The notes under the pieces: generated by a model | Databases searched by the model: none | What the model was told of the DNA's origin: nothing | The model's input: the letters and a program-made list of their open reading frames with translations, nothing else | Made by a program: the position numbers and the translations under genes | Source of the DNA: a virus | Length of the DNA: 38,283 nucleotides | Strand: one strand, 5' to 3' | Virus record (IMG/VR): IMGVR_UViG_3300032288_000572 | Span: 1-38,283 of that record | Shown here: piece by piece, positions 22,958 through 30,481 of the stretch | Position numbering within the stretch: the stretch's first letter is position 1 | Layout of the letters: every line of letters begins with the position of its first letter

Positions 22958-25140
22958 TGAGCCATTCCATTAAGGTTGATGGGTGGAGGCACATTCGCCG
23001 CTGTCTGCACAGCCTGTTGGATGATTGCAGACTCTTGCGCCATGGCCTCCCGATCCATAGCCTGCCGCGCATCGATCTCGGCAGTGCTAATCTGTGCGCC
23101 GTACTTTAACTCAAGTTCGTATTTTTTGAGCATTAAGTCTTGCGCCAGTTGATCTCTTCGATAATCGTCATCGCGGATCATCTGCTCGCGCTTCAATTCC
23201 AACTCGGCAGCCTTCTTCTGGATGTCTGCTTGAATTGACTGAGCCTGCACCTGCGCCAACACTTCCTCTGGTGTCGGTTTCGGTGCTTCGGCCTGCGGTA
23301 TTTGGAAGTCGGCAGGCAACGCCTGAAAGTAGCTGGATGCGTCTTTTACGCCAGACATCTCGACAATCTTCTGGATTGTGCGGATGTACATGGATGGCGT
23401 GACCACAGGATTGTCCAAGCCAAACTGCTGCATGATCTGCTCTTGTTTGCCGGCAATCATGGTCAAAGCCTGAATGCGCTCGTTGGAGTCACCGTTGCCC
23501 AAGCCAATATTGACGGTCACATCCATGTTGGCATTCCAAACGCGCGGGTCGATCTCTACCCACTCATTGCGTAAACGCACCATGCGCGGCTTGTCTTGGT
23601 GGGTGGTCATCAGATACAAAATGCCCTTAAAGAGCTTTTTCATGCCCTCGGCCAAGATTCGGGCTTGCAATTCCAAGCGGCCTTGGCTTGCGCCAATGGT
23701 GGCGGCCACCGCCGCTTTGGTGCTCGACTGCAACGCATCAGCGTCCAAACCCATCGCGGCTTTGCTCATGCCGGTGCGGTCTTCGCGCATCTGGTCCATG
23801 TAATCCATCATGGCAAACGCGGGTTGGCCAACAAATGGGCTGGAGAACGGCTGCACCATGCCTGGCGCTCTCATGCGGATGATTGCGCCTGTCTCGTTGT
23901 TAAGCACATCGTCAATGTTGACCTGTCCTTCAACCACGGCGGTGCGCGGATGGATGGACTGCGCCAAGGAATCCAAGGTATTTCGCAACACTTCGGACTT
24001 GATTTCCTGAATATCGTGCGTCAGGTCAAACACCGACATCGCCTCCAGCGGCGAGGTGTGTGGCTCTGGATCGCATGGGAAGTCAACGAAAGGAATGTAG
24101 CTGGCAGGGAGATTACGCACCATGGTGTAGCCTGAACCCATGCAACAAATCTTGCGTAATTCGGCAATGCCATCGCCGTCATAGTCCACGCGCATATATG
24201 CCTCGATGTAGAGGACGCGCCGCTGGCCAGGATTCAAACTGTCGCCTGACCCCATGGTGGTGGACAACGGCTGACGCGCCAAATACTCGTCATTGCTGTC
24301 CAAGTCGGTGCTGGAGATGTTCTCCTCAATCTCGTCCAACTCATAGCCCATGGCCAGCAAATCGTCCACGGTTGCCATTTGGCGGTGGGCAATGATGCCT
24401 GCATCCTCAAATGACCGCGCTCTGCGATCCAGCACCAACTCTTCAGGTGGCACGGCCATGATGCGGATGCGGCCATCCTTGGTGGTGCGCTTGATCTGCA
24501 CATCGTGCAACATGGGTTGCTGCATCGGTAATGGCAAGCCGGTGGCCGGATCAACTTGTGGCTGCATCATGTCCATGGGCATAGATGGATCAGGATAACT
24601 GACCACAATCTTGACCTCTGCACCCTCTTGCATCAGCAATTGCACGGTCTGGTCATCGAGTCCAGAATAATCCTGAATCTGTACCTCTTCAACCTCATCC
24701 CACCAGTATTTGGCAATGCCACACTTACGCACCAGCGAGTCTTTGAACAACGCATAGGTGATCATGAAACCATTGTTGTCGTTGGTGAAGATGTAATTGG
24801 CGTAATCAGTCGCCTGCTGGGTGCTGGCCACATCTTCAGGACCGCGCGGTACATACTCAACGACATTCTCAGTGCTGAAAAACACACGCATCAGGCTTGG
24901 CATCATGGCTGACACCGTGTCTCGCACCTCCATCGCCACTACTTGGCTGCGCCCATCTTCCTCATTGCCAAAGGGGTCGCCACGGTAATACTCAGTTCCC
25001 TTGGCGCGGATAGGCGAGATGTCGGCATCAATGTATGAAACCGCGTCCTTCAACTCACCGGCAACAATGCCCTGTAACTCGGTGTCATCCATCGGATTGG
25101 TGGCCGCCATGTCGGTGGTCATTTGCAAATCGTTGATCAT
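22954..25140 (-). CDS. Portal protein, P22-like (728 aa)
   Basis: Similar in length to P22 gp1 (725 aa). Motifs include YYRGDPFGNEEDGRSQVV, VEVRDTVSAMMPSLMRVFF, RRVLYIEAYMRVDYDGDGIAEL, ASYIPFVDFPCDPEPHTSPLEAMSVFDL and VLRNTLDSLAQSIHPRTAV. A long C-terminal helix from about 640 to 728 (KKAAELELKREQM...) suits the internal barrel of P22-like portals. It forms the twelve-subunit ring through which the terminase pumps DNA. ATGA-coupled to both neighbours. Confidence 0.9.
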   Translation of the reverse strand: MINDLQMTTDMAATNPMDDTELQGIVAGELKDAVSYIDADISPIRAKGTEYYRGDPFGNEEDGRSQVVAMEVRDTVSAMMPSLMRVFFSTENVVEYVPRGPEDVASTQQATDYANYIFTNDNNGFMITYALFKDSLVRKCGIAKYWWDEVEEVQIQDYSGLDDQTVQLLMQEGAEVKIVVSYPDPSMPMDMMQPQVDPATGLPLPMQQPMLHDVQIKRTTKDGRIRIMAVPPEELVLDRRARSFEDAGIIAHRQMATVDDLLAMGYELDEIEENISSTDLDSNDEYLARQPLSTTMGSGDSLNPGQRRVLYIEAYMRVDYDGDGIAELRKICCMGSGYTMVRNLPASYIPFVDFPCDPEPHTSPLEAMSVFDLTHDIQEIKSEVLRNTLDSLAQSIHPRTAVVEGQVNIDDVLNNETGAIIRMRAPGMVQPFSSPFVGQPAFAMMDYMDQMREDRTGMSKAAMGLDADALQSSTKAAVAATIGASQGRLELQARILAEGMKKLFKGILYLMTTHQDKPRMVRLRNEWVEIDPRVWNANMDVTVNIGLGNGDSNERIQALTMIAGKQEQIMQQFGLDNPVVTPSMYIRTIQKIVEMSGVKDASSYFQALPADFQIPQAEAPKPTPEEVLAQVQAQSIQADIQKKAAELELKREQMIRDDDYRRDQLAQDLMLKKYELELKYGAQISTAEIDARQAMDREAMAQESAIIQQAVQTAANVPPPINLNGMAQ

Positions 25141-25427
25141 TTCTTGTTCCTTGCAGATATTGCTTTGGCCTTCGCCCTTGCATCAGCCTTGCTCGATGCG
25201 CCCCATGCCTTCAAACTCAGCAGCAAGCGCGTTGGCTCGCCGTCTTTCATCTCTGGACCTGGCATATTCCCCATTCTCGCAAGGAATGATGCCCTGCGCG
25301 GGTTGTCGCCACTCTTGACAGGCGCTTTCAAGTTCATGCCCTCGGCCTTCGCGCTGGCGCGTCCCTTGGCATTCAGGCCGCCTTTGGGATTTTTCCCCTC
25401 ACTACGCTGCCACGCTGGTGTCTTCAT
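25137..25427 (-). CDS. Small basic conserved protein, DUF6321-like (96 aa)
   Basis: Reads KTPAWQRSEGKNPKGGLNAKGRASAKAEGMNLKAP, then RRASFLARMGNMPGPEMKDG, PTRLLLSLKAWG and a basic Ala/Lys tail. This matches my memory of the DUF6321 family of phage proteins of unknown role. The strong positive charge would let it bind DNA or acidic partners. It overlaps the methyltransferase gene upstream by 26 bases and the portal by four. Confidence 0.75.
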   Translation of the reverse strand: MKTPAWQRSEGKNPKGGLNAKGRASAKAEGMNLKAPVKSGDNPRRASFLARMGNMPGPEMKDGEPTRLLLSLKAWGASSKADARAKAKAISARNKK

Positions 25428-25920
25428 AAGGCACTTTCTTCAAAATCACATACATGGAGTCAACTGCTCGCGGCAGTCGCAGTATTTCTTCTTGCGGTAA
25501 TTCTAGGCTTGCACCGTAATTGCTGAGACTCATTTGCAAATGTTCCATCTCAAACCGACTGCCCTTCCAGCCCAAGTACCACGCCCACTCGCAGTAATAA
25601 ACCCATGACTTTTCGTTGAATGCACGCACATGAGTCGGGTCTTGCCACGCGCCAAGGCTTAGGTCATAGGGGACATGAATGTGCATCTCGCCACCCATCT
25701 CCAGCAAATCGCGGCAGTTGGTCATCGCCTGCTGCAAATCAGGTATGTGCTCGAGTACATCAAAGGCAATGATCTTGGAAAACTGACGGTCAATCTGCAT
25801 TGGCGCACCAATGTCAACAACCCAATCAGCGCCAACATCTGCGCGAATGTCAGCATTCACGCAATCGGGCTTGTAATCCTTGCCAGAGCCGAGATTAAGT
25901 GTCAAACCACTGTTTTGCAT
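25402..25920 (-). CDS. SAM-dependent methyltransferase, type-11-like (172 aa)
   Basis: Motif I is LNLGSGKDY (8-16), an acidic residue follows strand 2 (NADI, Asp24) and motif IV/post is FDVLEHIPD (53-61). These fit class I small-molecule or sugar O-methyltransferases. There is no DNA-methyltransferase NPPY or PC motif. With a glycosyltransferase on each side of the head block it may modify a sugar or glycoprotein. It overlaps the upstream glycosyltransferase by 26 bases. Confidence 0.78.
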   Translation of the reverse strand: MQNSGLTLNLGSGKDYKPDCVNADIRADVGADWVVDIGAPMQIDRQFSKIIAFDVLEHIPDLQQAMTNCRDLLEMGGEMHIHVPYDLSLGAWQDPTHVRAFNEKSWVYYCEWAWYLGWKGSRFEMEHLQMSLSNYGASLELPQEEILRLPRAVDSMYVILKKVPYEDTSVAA

Positions 25921-26593
25921 ACTCTGGCCTGTATTTTCTAAGCCATGGCATGGCCTGTTGAATCAATCTCTCGCCGTCCATGCCAATCGTCTGGCTGCCC
26001 ACATGATGCACATAAGACCGGCTCAGGTAATGGTGAAAGCCTGCGGCACGCAAATCCTCGCAATGCACATCATCGGAATACCAGTTCAGCGGAGGAAATA
26101 CTGCCGCCTCCCACGCATCAGCGCCAATCCATGCAAAGATAGGGGATGGGCATTCCAGCGGCACAATTGCGTCCTCATACGGGTACTTGAAGTAGTGCAA
26201 CTCTTGGCCAAAGGGGTTAGAGCGCACATTTTGCACAGGCCGCGCCGCATCGCACCGCGCAGAAACCCAACCCACAGGCTGTCCAGTTTCCTCTTTCAAC
26301 TGCTTGACATCCTCCATCAGCAGCCGGTAGCTGGTGGGGGTCAGCACAATGTCATCATTGGCGCAGATCACTGACTCAAACCCATCGGCAAAGGCTTTGT
26401 TGATGATCTCGTTGTAATCAAAGCCGAAATTGTGCGGCGCACCAAATAGCTTGAAGTCAGCGTCAAAGCCGCCAATAGTGGACTCTGGACCGCGCAAATA
26501 CACAGGCACTTCGGGACAATACTCGGCGATGCTTGTGAGCATCACCCGCAAACCTTTGCCATGTACTGTGCTGATGCATATTGGCGAGATCAC
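25895..26593 (-). CDS. GT-A-like glycosyltransferase (232 aa)
   Basis: Starts with GTG at 26593, overlapping the preceding TGA (GTGA). Residues 72-85 read FESVICANDDIVLT, matching the DxD-like acidic motif before strand 4 of GT2 enzymes, with N-terminal SPICISTVHGKGLRVMLTSI and later SPIFAWIGADAWEAAVF, SDDVHCEDLRAAGF and HHVGS. The likely role is transfer of a sugar to an unknown acceptor. It precedes the methyltransferase, and the two are probably one pathway. Confidence 0.72.
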   Translation of the reverse strand: MISPICISTVHGKGLRVMLTSIAEYCPEVPVYLRGPESTIGGFDADFKLFGAPHNFGFDYNEIINKAFADGFESVICANDDIVLTPTSYRLLMEDVKQLKEETGQPVGWVSARCDAARPVQNVRSNPFGQELHYFKYPYEDAIVPLECPSPIFAWIGADAWEAAVFPPLNWYSDDVHCEDLRAAGFHHYLSRSYVHHVGSQTIGMDGERLIQQAMPWLRKYRPEYAKQWFDT

Positions 26594-26751
26594 TTCTTTG
26601 GCTTCTTTTTGGCGGTCTTGGCCGCCAGCTTAAAGTCAGCGGCAGACGGTGCTGCCTTAGAGCCAACCTTGTTCATCTTCTCGCCTGAGCCAGCCGCGAT
26701 TCTGGCTCTCTTGGCATTGATGTTGGCGTACAAACCTGGCTTACTCTTCAT
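26590..26751 (-). CDS. Small basic SKPGLYANINAKR protein (53 aa)
   Basis: From ATG 26751 the frame runs to TGA 26590-26592: MKSKPGLYANINAKRARIA, then GSGEKMNKVGSKAAPSAADF, and a Lys/Ala-rich end. I know this motif from small phage proteins that lie near portal and terminase genes. Very basic with no acidic compensation, so nucleic-acid binding is plausible. It overlaps the upstream gene by 11 bases and gives a GTGA overlap to the glycosyltransferase. Confidence 0.75.
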   Translation of the reverse strand: MKSKPGLYANINAKRARIAAGSGEKMNKVGSKAAPSAADFKLAAKTAKKKPKK

Positions 26752-27232
26752 CTTTGACCCCAATCTTGATTGTCAGCAATGACTCAGGCTCTTCGCTCTC
26801 GCCCTCATCCTCGCCATCTTCCTCCACCACCCAAGCCGAACAAGTACGGCTGGACGCGCATTTGAAGTCAAAAATACTACAAAATCCAAGATCGGCCAAC
26901 TTGATTGTTCCCCAAGGGTCAGCGTCATTGCCAATGCCATCAGCAATGCACTGCTTCATCTTGTCCGACACATTGAAGGCCGCGCAGTTTCCACAACGAG
27001 ATTTCTTTGCATCCTCAATGGATACATCCCACTCGTCAGCCATGCGCGTCCAATAGTTGTCGTTCGGCAAATTCGGATTCTCAGGACCGTAGGCCGCGCT
27101 CGTAATCGCTTTGGCGCGATTCTTTAGGTTGAGCGTGATGTCTTGTGTGGGCGCAGGGCATGATGCGCCTTGGTCTTGGTAGCCAGCCTCTTTGTCCATG
27201 GCCTGATCCATGGTGCGTTGTAGCGTGGCCAT
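26741..27232 (-). CDS. Conserved Cys-rich phage protein (163 aa)
   Basis: Seven cysteines, six of them in the central domain: CGNC (80-83), Cys95, FCSIFDFKC (118-125) and Cys131. The surrounding text (SRCGNCAAFNVSDKMKQCI, LADLGFCSIFDFKCASSRTCSAW) resembles small high-potential iron-sulfur-like folds that occur in phage hypothetical proteins. The C-terminus is acidic. I cannot say whether it binds iron-sulfur, zinc or forms disulfides. TAATG overlap with the upstream basic gene. Confidence 0.7.
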   Translation of the reverse strand: MATLQRTMDQAMDKEAGYQDQGASCPAPTQDITLNLKNRAKAITSAAYGPENPNLPNDNYWTRMADEWDVSIEDAKKSRCGNCAAFNVSDKMKQCIADGIGNDADPWGTIKLADLGFCSIFDFKCASSRTCSAWVVEEDGEDEGESEEPESLLTIKIGVKDEE

Positions 27233-27396
27233 TATTTCATCGCCTTCTTAGGCTTAATCTTGGCTTCGGACAGCGCAATGGCGATGGCCTGCTTGGGATT
27301 CTTGACGACTTTGCCGCCCTTGCCAGAGTGCAGAGTTCCCTCTTTGTACTCGCCCATCACCTTGCCAACTTTCTTTTGTGCCTTGGTCATCTTCAT
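27232..27396 (-). CDS. Small basic DUF6496-like protein (54 aa)
   Basis: From ATG 27396 the frame gives MKMTKAQKKVGKVMGEYKEG, TLHSGKGGKVVKNPKQAIAI and ALSEAKIKPKKAMK. An AAGGAG Shine-Dalgarno eight bases upstream strongly supports the start. The pattern (KVMGEYKEGTLHSGKGGKVVKNPKQAIAIALSEA split across the text) is that of DUF6496, a short phage/bacterial family of unknown role. It is basic and may bind DNA. Confidence 0.8.
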   Translation of the reverse strand: MKMTKAQKKVGKVMGEYKEGTLHSGKGGKVVKNPKQAIAIALSEAKIKPKKAMK

Positions 27397-27510
27397 CGCG
27401 GTTACTCCTTAAGAATATGGGTTGGTGGTCTTCATAAGGCAGGATTTGGGCGCAATCCAACAACGAAAAACTCCCGCGATGCCGACACGCTTATCCACCA
27501 ACAATGTCAA
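27397..27510. other. Intergenic gap between large terminase and DUF6496-like gene
   Basis: These 114 bp carry the Shine-Dalgarno AAGGAG for the downstream gene, a TTGACA hexamer on the leftward strand near 27509, and a single near-match to the DnaA box (TTATCCACC at 27491-27499, one mismatch). The -10 that would complete a promoter with the TTGACA is poor, so I do not call a promoter. No hairpin terminator was seen. Confidence 0.5.
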
Positions 27511-28983
27511 TTATGCAACTCTTGACAGGTTTCTTTTCAAGGGTTGCCCCCAACTCGATCCCGCCTTCGATCCCATCATGCCGATCACCGCATCAGACGC
27601 AAAGGTCAAGCAAAACGCATCAGCCTTGTCAGGACTGGCCAAACCACGCTTCTTGATGTCTTCTTTGCTCTCAATCTGAATCTTGCCGTTGCTTGTAAAC
27701 ATATACCTGACAGTCGCCAACTCAGCAATCAGCAACTCATCTTTAGGCAACCGACAATCCCTTTGCTCAAGCCACGCCTTGGCCTTGTACCAAAGTTCGG
27801 CCTTCAGATTCCGATAAGTACCGCCCATGGCCGGTGACTCGGCCACATTGATGCCTCTGGCCGGTAACTTCAACTCTCGCAGCCGGTCAACCACGCCAGC
27901 ACCAAGTCCAATGCTGTCCACCAGTATCTCGGTTGGCCGGTCGCTTGGCATCAATGCCTCGTACTCGGCCACCACCGCACCAGTCAACTGCATCAGGTCT
28001 AAGTTCTTCCAAGTCTTGATCGGCTCAGTCACGGCGTTGCCACGGCGTTTGCACAGTGCCGAGCGATCCGATCCAAAGCGTGCCACATCCAAGCCCCACA
28101 CCAGTGGCGCATAAGGACTCGCCTCCACATCCCGATTCATCGCCAAGTCCAGCAACTCCATCGGTATCACCGTGTCTTCGTCCGACTTCGGAAACTCACC
28201 CAAGACGCGAATACGGTAGGCGTTTGACTCCTCACCGTAACGCGCCTTCATCTCCTCGATGTACGCCTCACTCACGCGCGGCGAGTCGGCGCATGACACC
28301 TTCATCGTCACCCAGTCCCCACCAAGACGGTTGTGCGTGTCGTAGAAAAAGCCGCTTGAGCGCACCGGATTGCCCATCAGTAAGGTCACAGCGTTGTGGC
28401 CAGACATTGAGCCAGATGCCGCCTCGAACACCTTCTCAGGCACGCCACTTGCTTCATCAGCCACCAGCATCACATTGTCAGAGTGAACCCCTTGCAAGGC
28501 CTCGGGTTGCTCGGCGCGTGAAGTCCTAGCAGAGATGAACGCCTCCTCGTTGGCGTCTTTCACCTCAATGCGGTCCTGTTTCACCTCCAACTGGTCAAAC
28601 AACATCGGTGGCAGCACCTTCACCCACCGCTTAACCTCGGCAAACAAGGCATCGTAAAGTTGGCTGCTGGTGGGGGCTGTGACCACCACCTTGACAGGAA
28701 ACCTCAAAAACAGATACCAAATCATCGCCCAGCTTGCGCCAGTAGATTTACCAACACCGTGGCCGCTTCTCACGCTGATTCGCCTATTGCCTGCCGCGAT
28801 GTGATTCAAGAATTCCACTTGCCATGGGTCAGGCTCAGTGTTGAGCACCTCGCGGACAAACAGCACCGGATCATTCTTGTATCGTTTGACGAATTCGATA
28901 AAAGGGTTATTCGTCAGCAAGTCCTCAGAATTTTTTTTCGGGACGCGCTTTTTCGCAGGGGTGGGGGTAGGGGGGTGGGTCAT
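27511..28983 (-). CDS. terL: Terminase large subunit (490 aa)
   Basis: ATPase domain: Walker A RSGHGVGKST (72-81) and Walker B VMLVADEAS (171-179), with the DE pair. Nuclease domain: WGLDVARFGSD (Asp299), EILVDSIGLGAGVVDRL (Asp356) and DKADAFCLTFA (Asp452, Asp455). This is the DNA-packaging motor that cleaves concatemers. The ATG at 28983 lacks an obvious Shine-Dalgarno sequence and sits in a very C-rich coding stretch, so the start is less certain than the domains. It is downstream of the origin-like gap and terS. Confidence 0.92.
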   Translation of the reverse strand: MTHPPTPTPAKKRVPKKNSEDLLTNNPFIEFVKRYKNDPVLFVREVLNTEPDPWQVEFLNHIAAGNRRISVRSGHGVGKSTGASWAMIWYLFLRFPVKVVVTAPTSSQLYDALFAEVKRWVKVLPPMLFDQLEVKQDRIEVKDANEEAFISARTSRAEQPEALQGVHSDNVMLVADEASGVPEKVFEAASGSMSGHNAVTLLMGNPVRSSGFFYDTHNRLGGDWVTMKVSCADSPRVSEAYIEEMKARYGEESNAYRIRVLGEFPKSDEDTVIPMELLDLAMNRDVEASPYAPLVWGLDVARFGSDRSALCKRRGNAVTEPIKTWKNLDLMQLTGAVVAEYEALMPSDRPTEILVDSIGLGAGVVDRLRELKLPARGINVAESPAMGGTYRNLKAELWYKAKAWLEQRDCRLPKDELLIAELATVRYMFTSNGKIQIESKEDIKKRGLASPDKADAFCLTFASDAVIGMMGSKAGSSWGQPLKRNLSRVA

Positions 28984-28987
28984 GGGG
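28958..28987 (+). other. Runs of guanine capable of forming a G-quadruplex over the terL start
   Basis: On the plus strand, G-runs of 4, 5, 6 and 3 bases at 28958-28961, 28963-28967, 28970-28975 and 28977-28979 are separated by one or two bases, followed by a fifth run at 28984-28987. This satisfies the usual G4 pattern. The plus strand is the template for terL. A further run of seven G is at 29040-29046. Partly explained by proline codons (MTHPPTPTP), so function is not certain. Confidence 0.65.
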
Positions 28988-29100
28988 ATCGGTGGGTGTT
29001 TAGGTGCGACATCAGATCACCCCCGCCAAAATCCGCGAAGGGGGGGTCGCGCGGCCAGCGGCCAGCAGGCAGTCGGTGCGGCCACTTGACAGCGAAAAAG

Positions 29101-29294
29101 TTATCCACAGTCTGATGCGTTTGCAAGTCATTGATTCATATACTTTCTTGCATGAAACTTACAAAATCGATTTAACACGATGTCCATTATGTTAAGTCAA
29201 ATGTGGATAACTGGCTCTGATTTGCTCAATCAGCAAGCAGATTTGCATTATCCACAGGGCAATGTGCTCAACCATTGCGATTTTCTGTGGATAA
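29101..29294. other. Candidate replication origin: four perfect DnaA boxes in an AT-rich gap
   Basis: The consensus TTATCCACA occurs at 29101-29109 and 29248-29256 on the plus strand and at 29202-29210 and 29286-29294 on the minus strand. All four are perfect matches. The stretch between about 29125 and 29205 is AT-rich and could be an unwinding element; it also contains an inverted repeat TTAACA (29172-29177) / TGTTAA (29190-29195). The whole gap from 28984 to 29267 has no gene. Host DnaA binding is inferred from the consensus; replication has not been shown. Confidence 0.7.
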
Positions 29295-29702
29295 CTCATC
29301 GACAACCTCGACATGGCGCAAAGCCGCCATGCGTAGGTCTTGGATGTTTATGTTGACCGATGCCGCTTTTTGTAGGCCGTAAGTTTTCTGATCCCACCTT
29401 TCGGCCAGCCATTGCCGAGTGCGGATGCGCTGGACATCGCGCTGCGCGTGGTCGATGTCCATGCTGTCGGCGATCTTGATCGTCTCACAGGCCATCAGAT
29501 CGGCGGCACGCGTGCGCGCGCGCGTAATCATAGCACCGTAGTCGTTTTCCTCAATCCATTCGTCTAGCGCACGCTTACTGATGCCCAGATCGATGCAGAT
29601 GTCGGCGATGCTTTTGCCTGCCTCAAACATCGAGAAGATCATGTCCTCTGGCAGTTTGTTGAGCATTGCGACATCGGAACGGCGCTTTGGGTTGCCTGGC
29701 AT
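29268..29702 (-). CDS. terS: Terminase small subunit, Sf6-type (144 aa)
   Basis: An N-terminal helix-turn-helix (about 25-55, MFEAGKSIADICIDLGISKRALDEWI) precedes a helical domain with ARTRAADLMACETIKIADS and VQRIRTRQWLAERWDQKTYG, the pattern of Sf6 gp1-like small terminases. It recognises the packaging site and hands DNA to TerL. Its last codons overlap a DnaA box at 29286-29294. No clear Shine-Dalgarno precedes the ATG; it is close behind a 29-codon frame with a good one. Confidence 0.82.
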   Translation of the reverse strand: MPGNPKRRSDVAMLNKLPEDMIFSMFEAGKSIADICIDLGISKRALDEWIEENDYGAMITRARTRAADLMACETIKIADSMDIDHAQRDVQRIRTRQWLAERWDQKTYGLQKAASVNINIQDLRMAALRHVEVVDELSTENRNG

Positions 29703-29706
29703 CGCT

Positions 29707-29796
29707 TTAAACCCGCTTTAAAGCCGTTTTAATGCGCTGGACAGCATCCAGTACCTTTTCTTTGATCAAAGCCGCTAAACGCTTAATTTGTTCCAT
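29707..29796 (-). CDS. Candidate 29-aa amphipathic peptide upstream of terS
   Basis: ATG 29796 follows GGGAG eight bases upstream, a better ribosome site than that of terS. The frame encodes MEQIKRLAALIKEKVLDAVQ followed by RIKTALKRV and ends at TAA 29707-29709, four bases before the terS start. The sequence is a cationic amphipathic helix (apolar every three to four residues). It could be a leader that couples translation into terS or a real peptide; evidence is the start site and composition. Confidence 0.5.
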   Translation of the reverse strand: MEQIKRLAALIKEKVLDAVQRIKTALKRV

Positions 29797-30448
29797 TTTT
29801 CAATCTCCCTGCAAATTTCGTATCGAATTTCTTTTCGGCTGGCTCGCCTTCCAAGACATGGAGATCGTCTTCCATGTCATCGAACCCTGATTCTCCACCC
29901 AATTTGAATGTTTTGACCTGTGCGGTTGGATCAAACGCCTTGACTGCAATGATTTGCTGAACCAGCGGATCGTTGAAGATGACTTCGAGTTCCTCCATTG
30001 ACCAGATGAATTTGTTGTCCAGTTCCTGCCTCTCGCGTTGAATGGCCAGTGTTTCGTTGACCGTTCTCACAATCACCATGACCTGACCTGACTGCAACTG
30101 CCATTCGATTCTGGGTATCTGATCGCTGGCTGGACTGATGCCTTGATCGTCAGCCCACTGATCCAACACCGAGTACGCCCTGATCATTCCCGCCAAACTG
30201 GAATCAAACTTTGCCCGATCCTTTGCGTCAATCGCTTGGTGCAATCTGCCATTCTGAATCCAAAATTTCTCTCTGAGTCCACTGTCAACTAAAGTAATCA
30301 GTCGATTTTCTCCCCATTTTCGATCGCTGACCTCTTTGGCGGCCTCCAACTCCACCAATCTTGACTGCACATAAATCGTCCACGAATCTGCTTGTGGACT
30401 TGGACTCACCGCCACTGGATGCTGTCTTGCGCTTTTTTTCGTTGCCAT
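29783..30448 (-). CDS. Hypothetical protein before terminase genes (221 aa)
   Basis: Start 30448 (MATKKSARQHPVAV) has AGGA six bases upstream; the frame can extend to 30496 but would enter the repeat region. The protein is helical and charged, with WTIYVQSRLVELEAAKEVSD, ENRLITLVDSGLREKFWIQNG, WQLQSGQVMVIVRTVNETLAIQRERQE and an acidic segment near the end (DDMEDDLHVLEGEP). No family recognised. Location suggests a packaging or DNA-metabolism role. It overlaps the 29-aa frame by 14 bases. Confidence 0.7.
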   Translation of the reverse strand: MATKKSARQHPVAVSPSPQADSWTIYVQSRLVELEAAKEVSDRKWGENRLITLVDSGLREKFWIQNGRLHQAIDAKDRAKFDSSLAGMIRAYSVLDQWADDQGISPASDQIPRIEWQLQSGQVMVIVRTVNETLAIQRERQELDNKFIWSMEELEVIFNDPLVQQIIAVKAFDPTAQVKTFKLGGESGFDDMEDDLHVLEGEPAEKKFDTKFAGRLKNGTN

Positions 30449-30481
30449 CTCGTTTCCTCGTTTTGTTGTCAATTGGGAACA

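Noticed and set aside
27409-27509. Possible promoter after terL (TTGACA hexamer near 27509) and eight-codon frame before the DUF6496-like gene
   Set aside because: The -10 is poor and the frame is too short to support; the downstream gene already has a good ribosome site within the late transcript.
29705-29731. Repeated CTTTAAA/TTTTAA motifs just upstream of terS
   Set aside because: They lie in the 29-codon frame and the terS leader and are explained by Lys/Leu codons; too short to call an operator.
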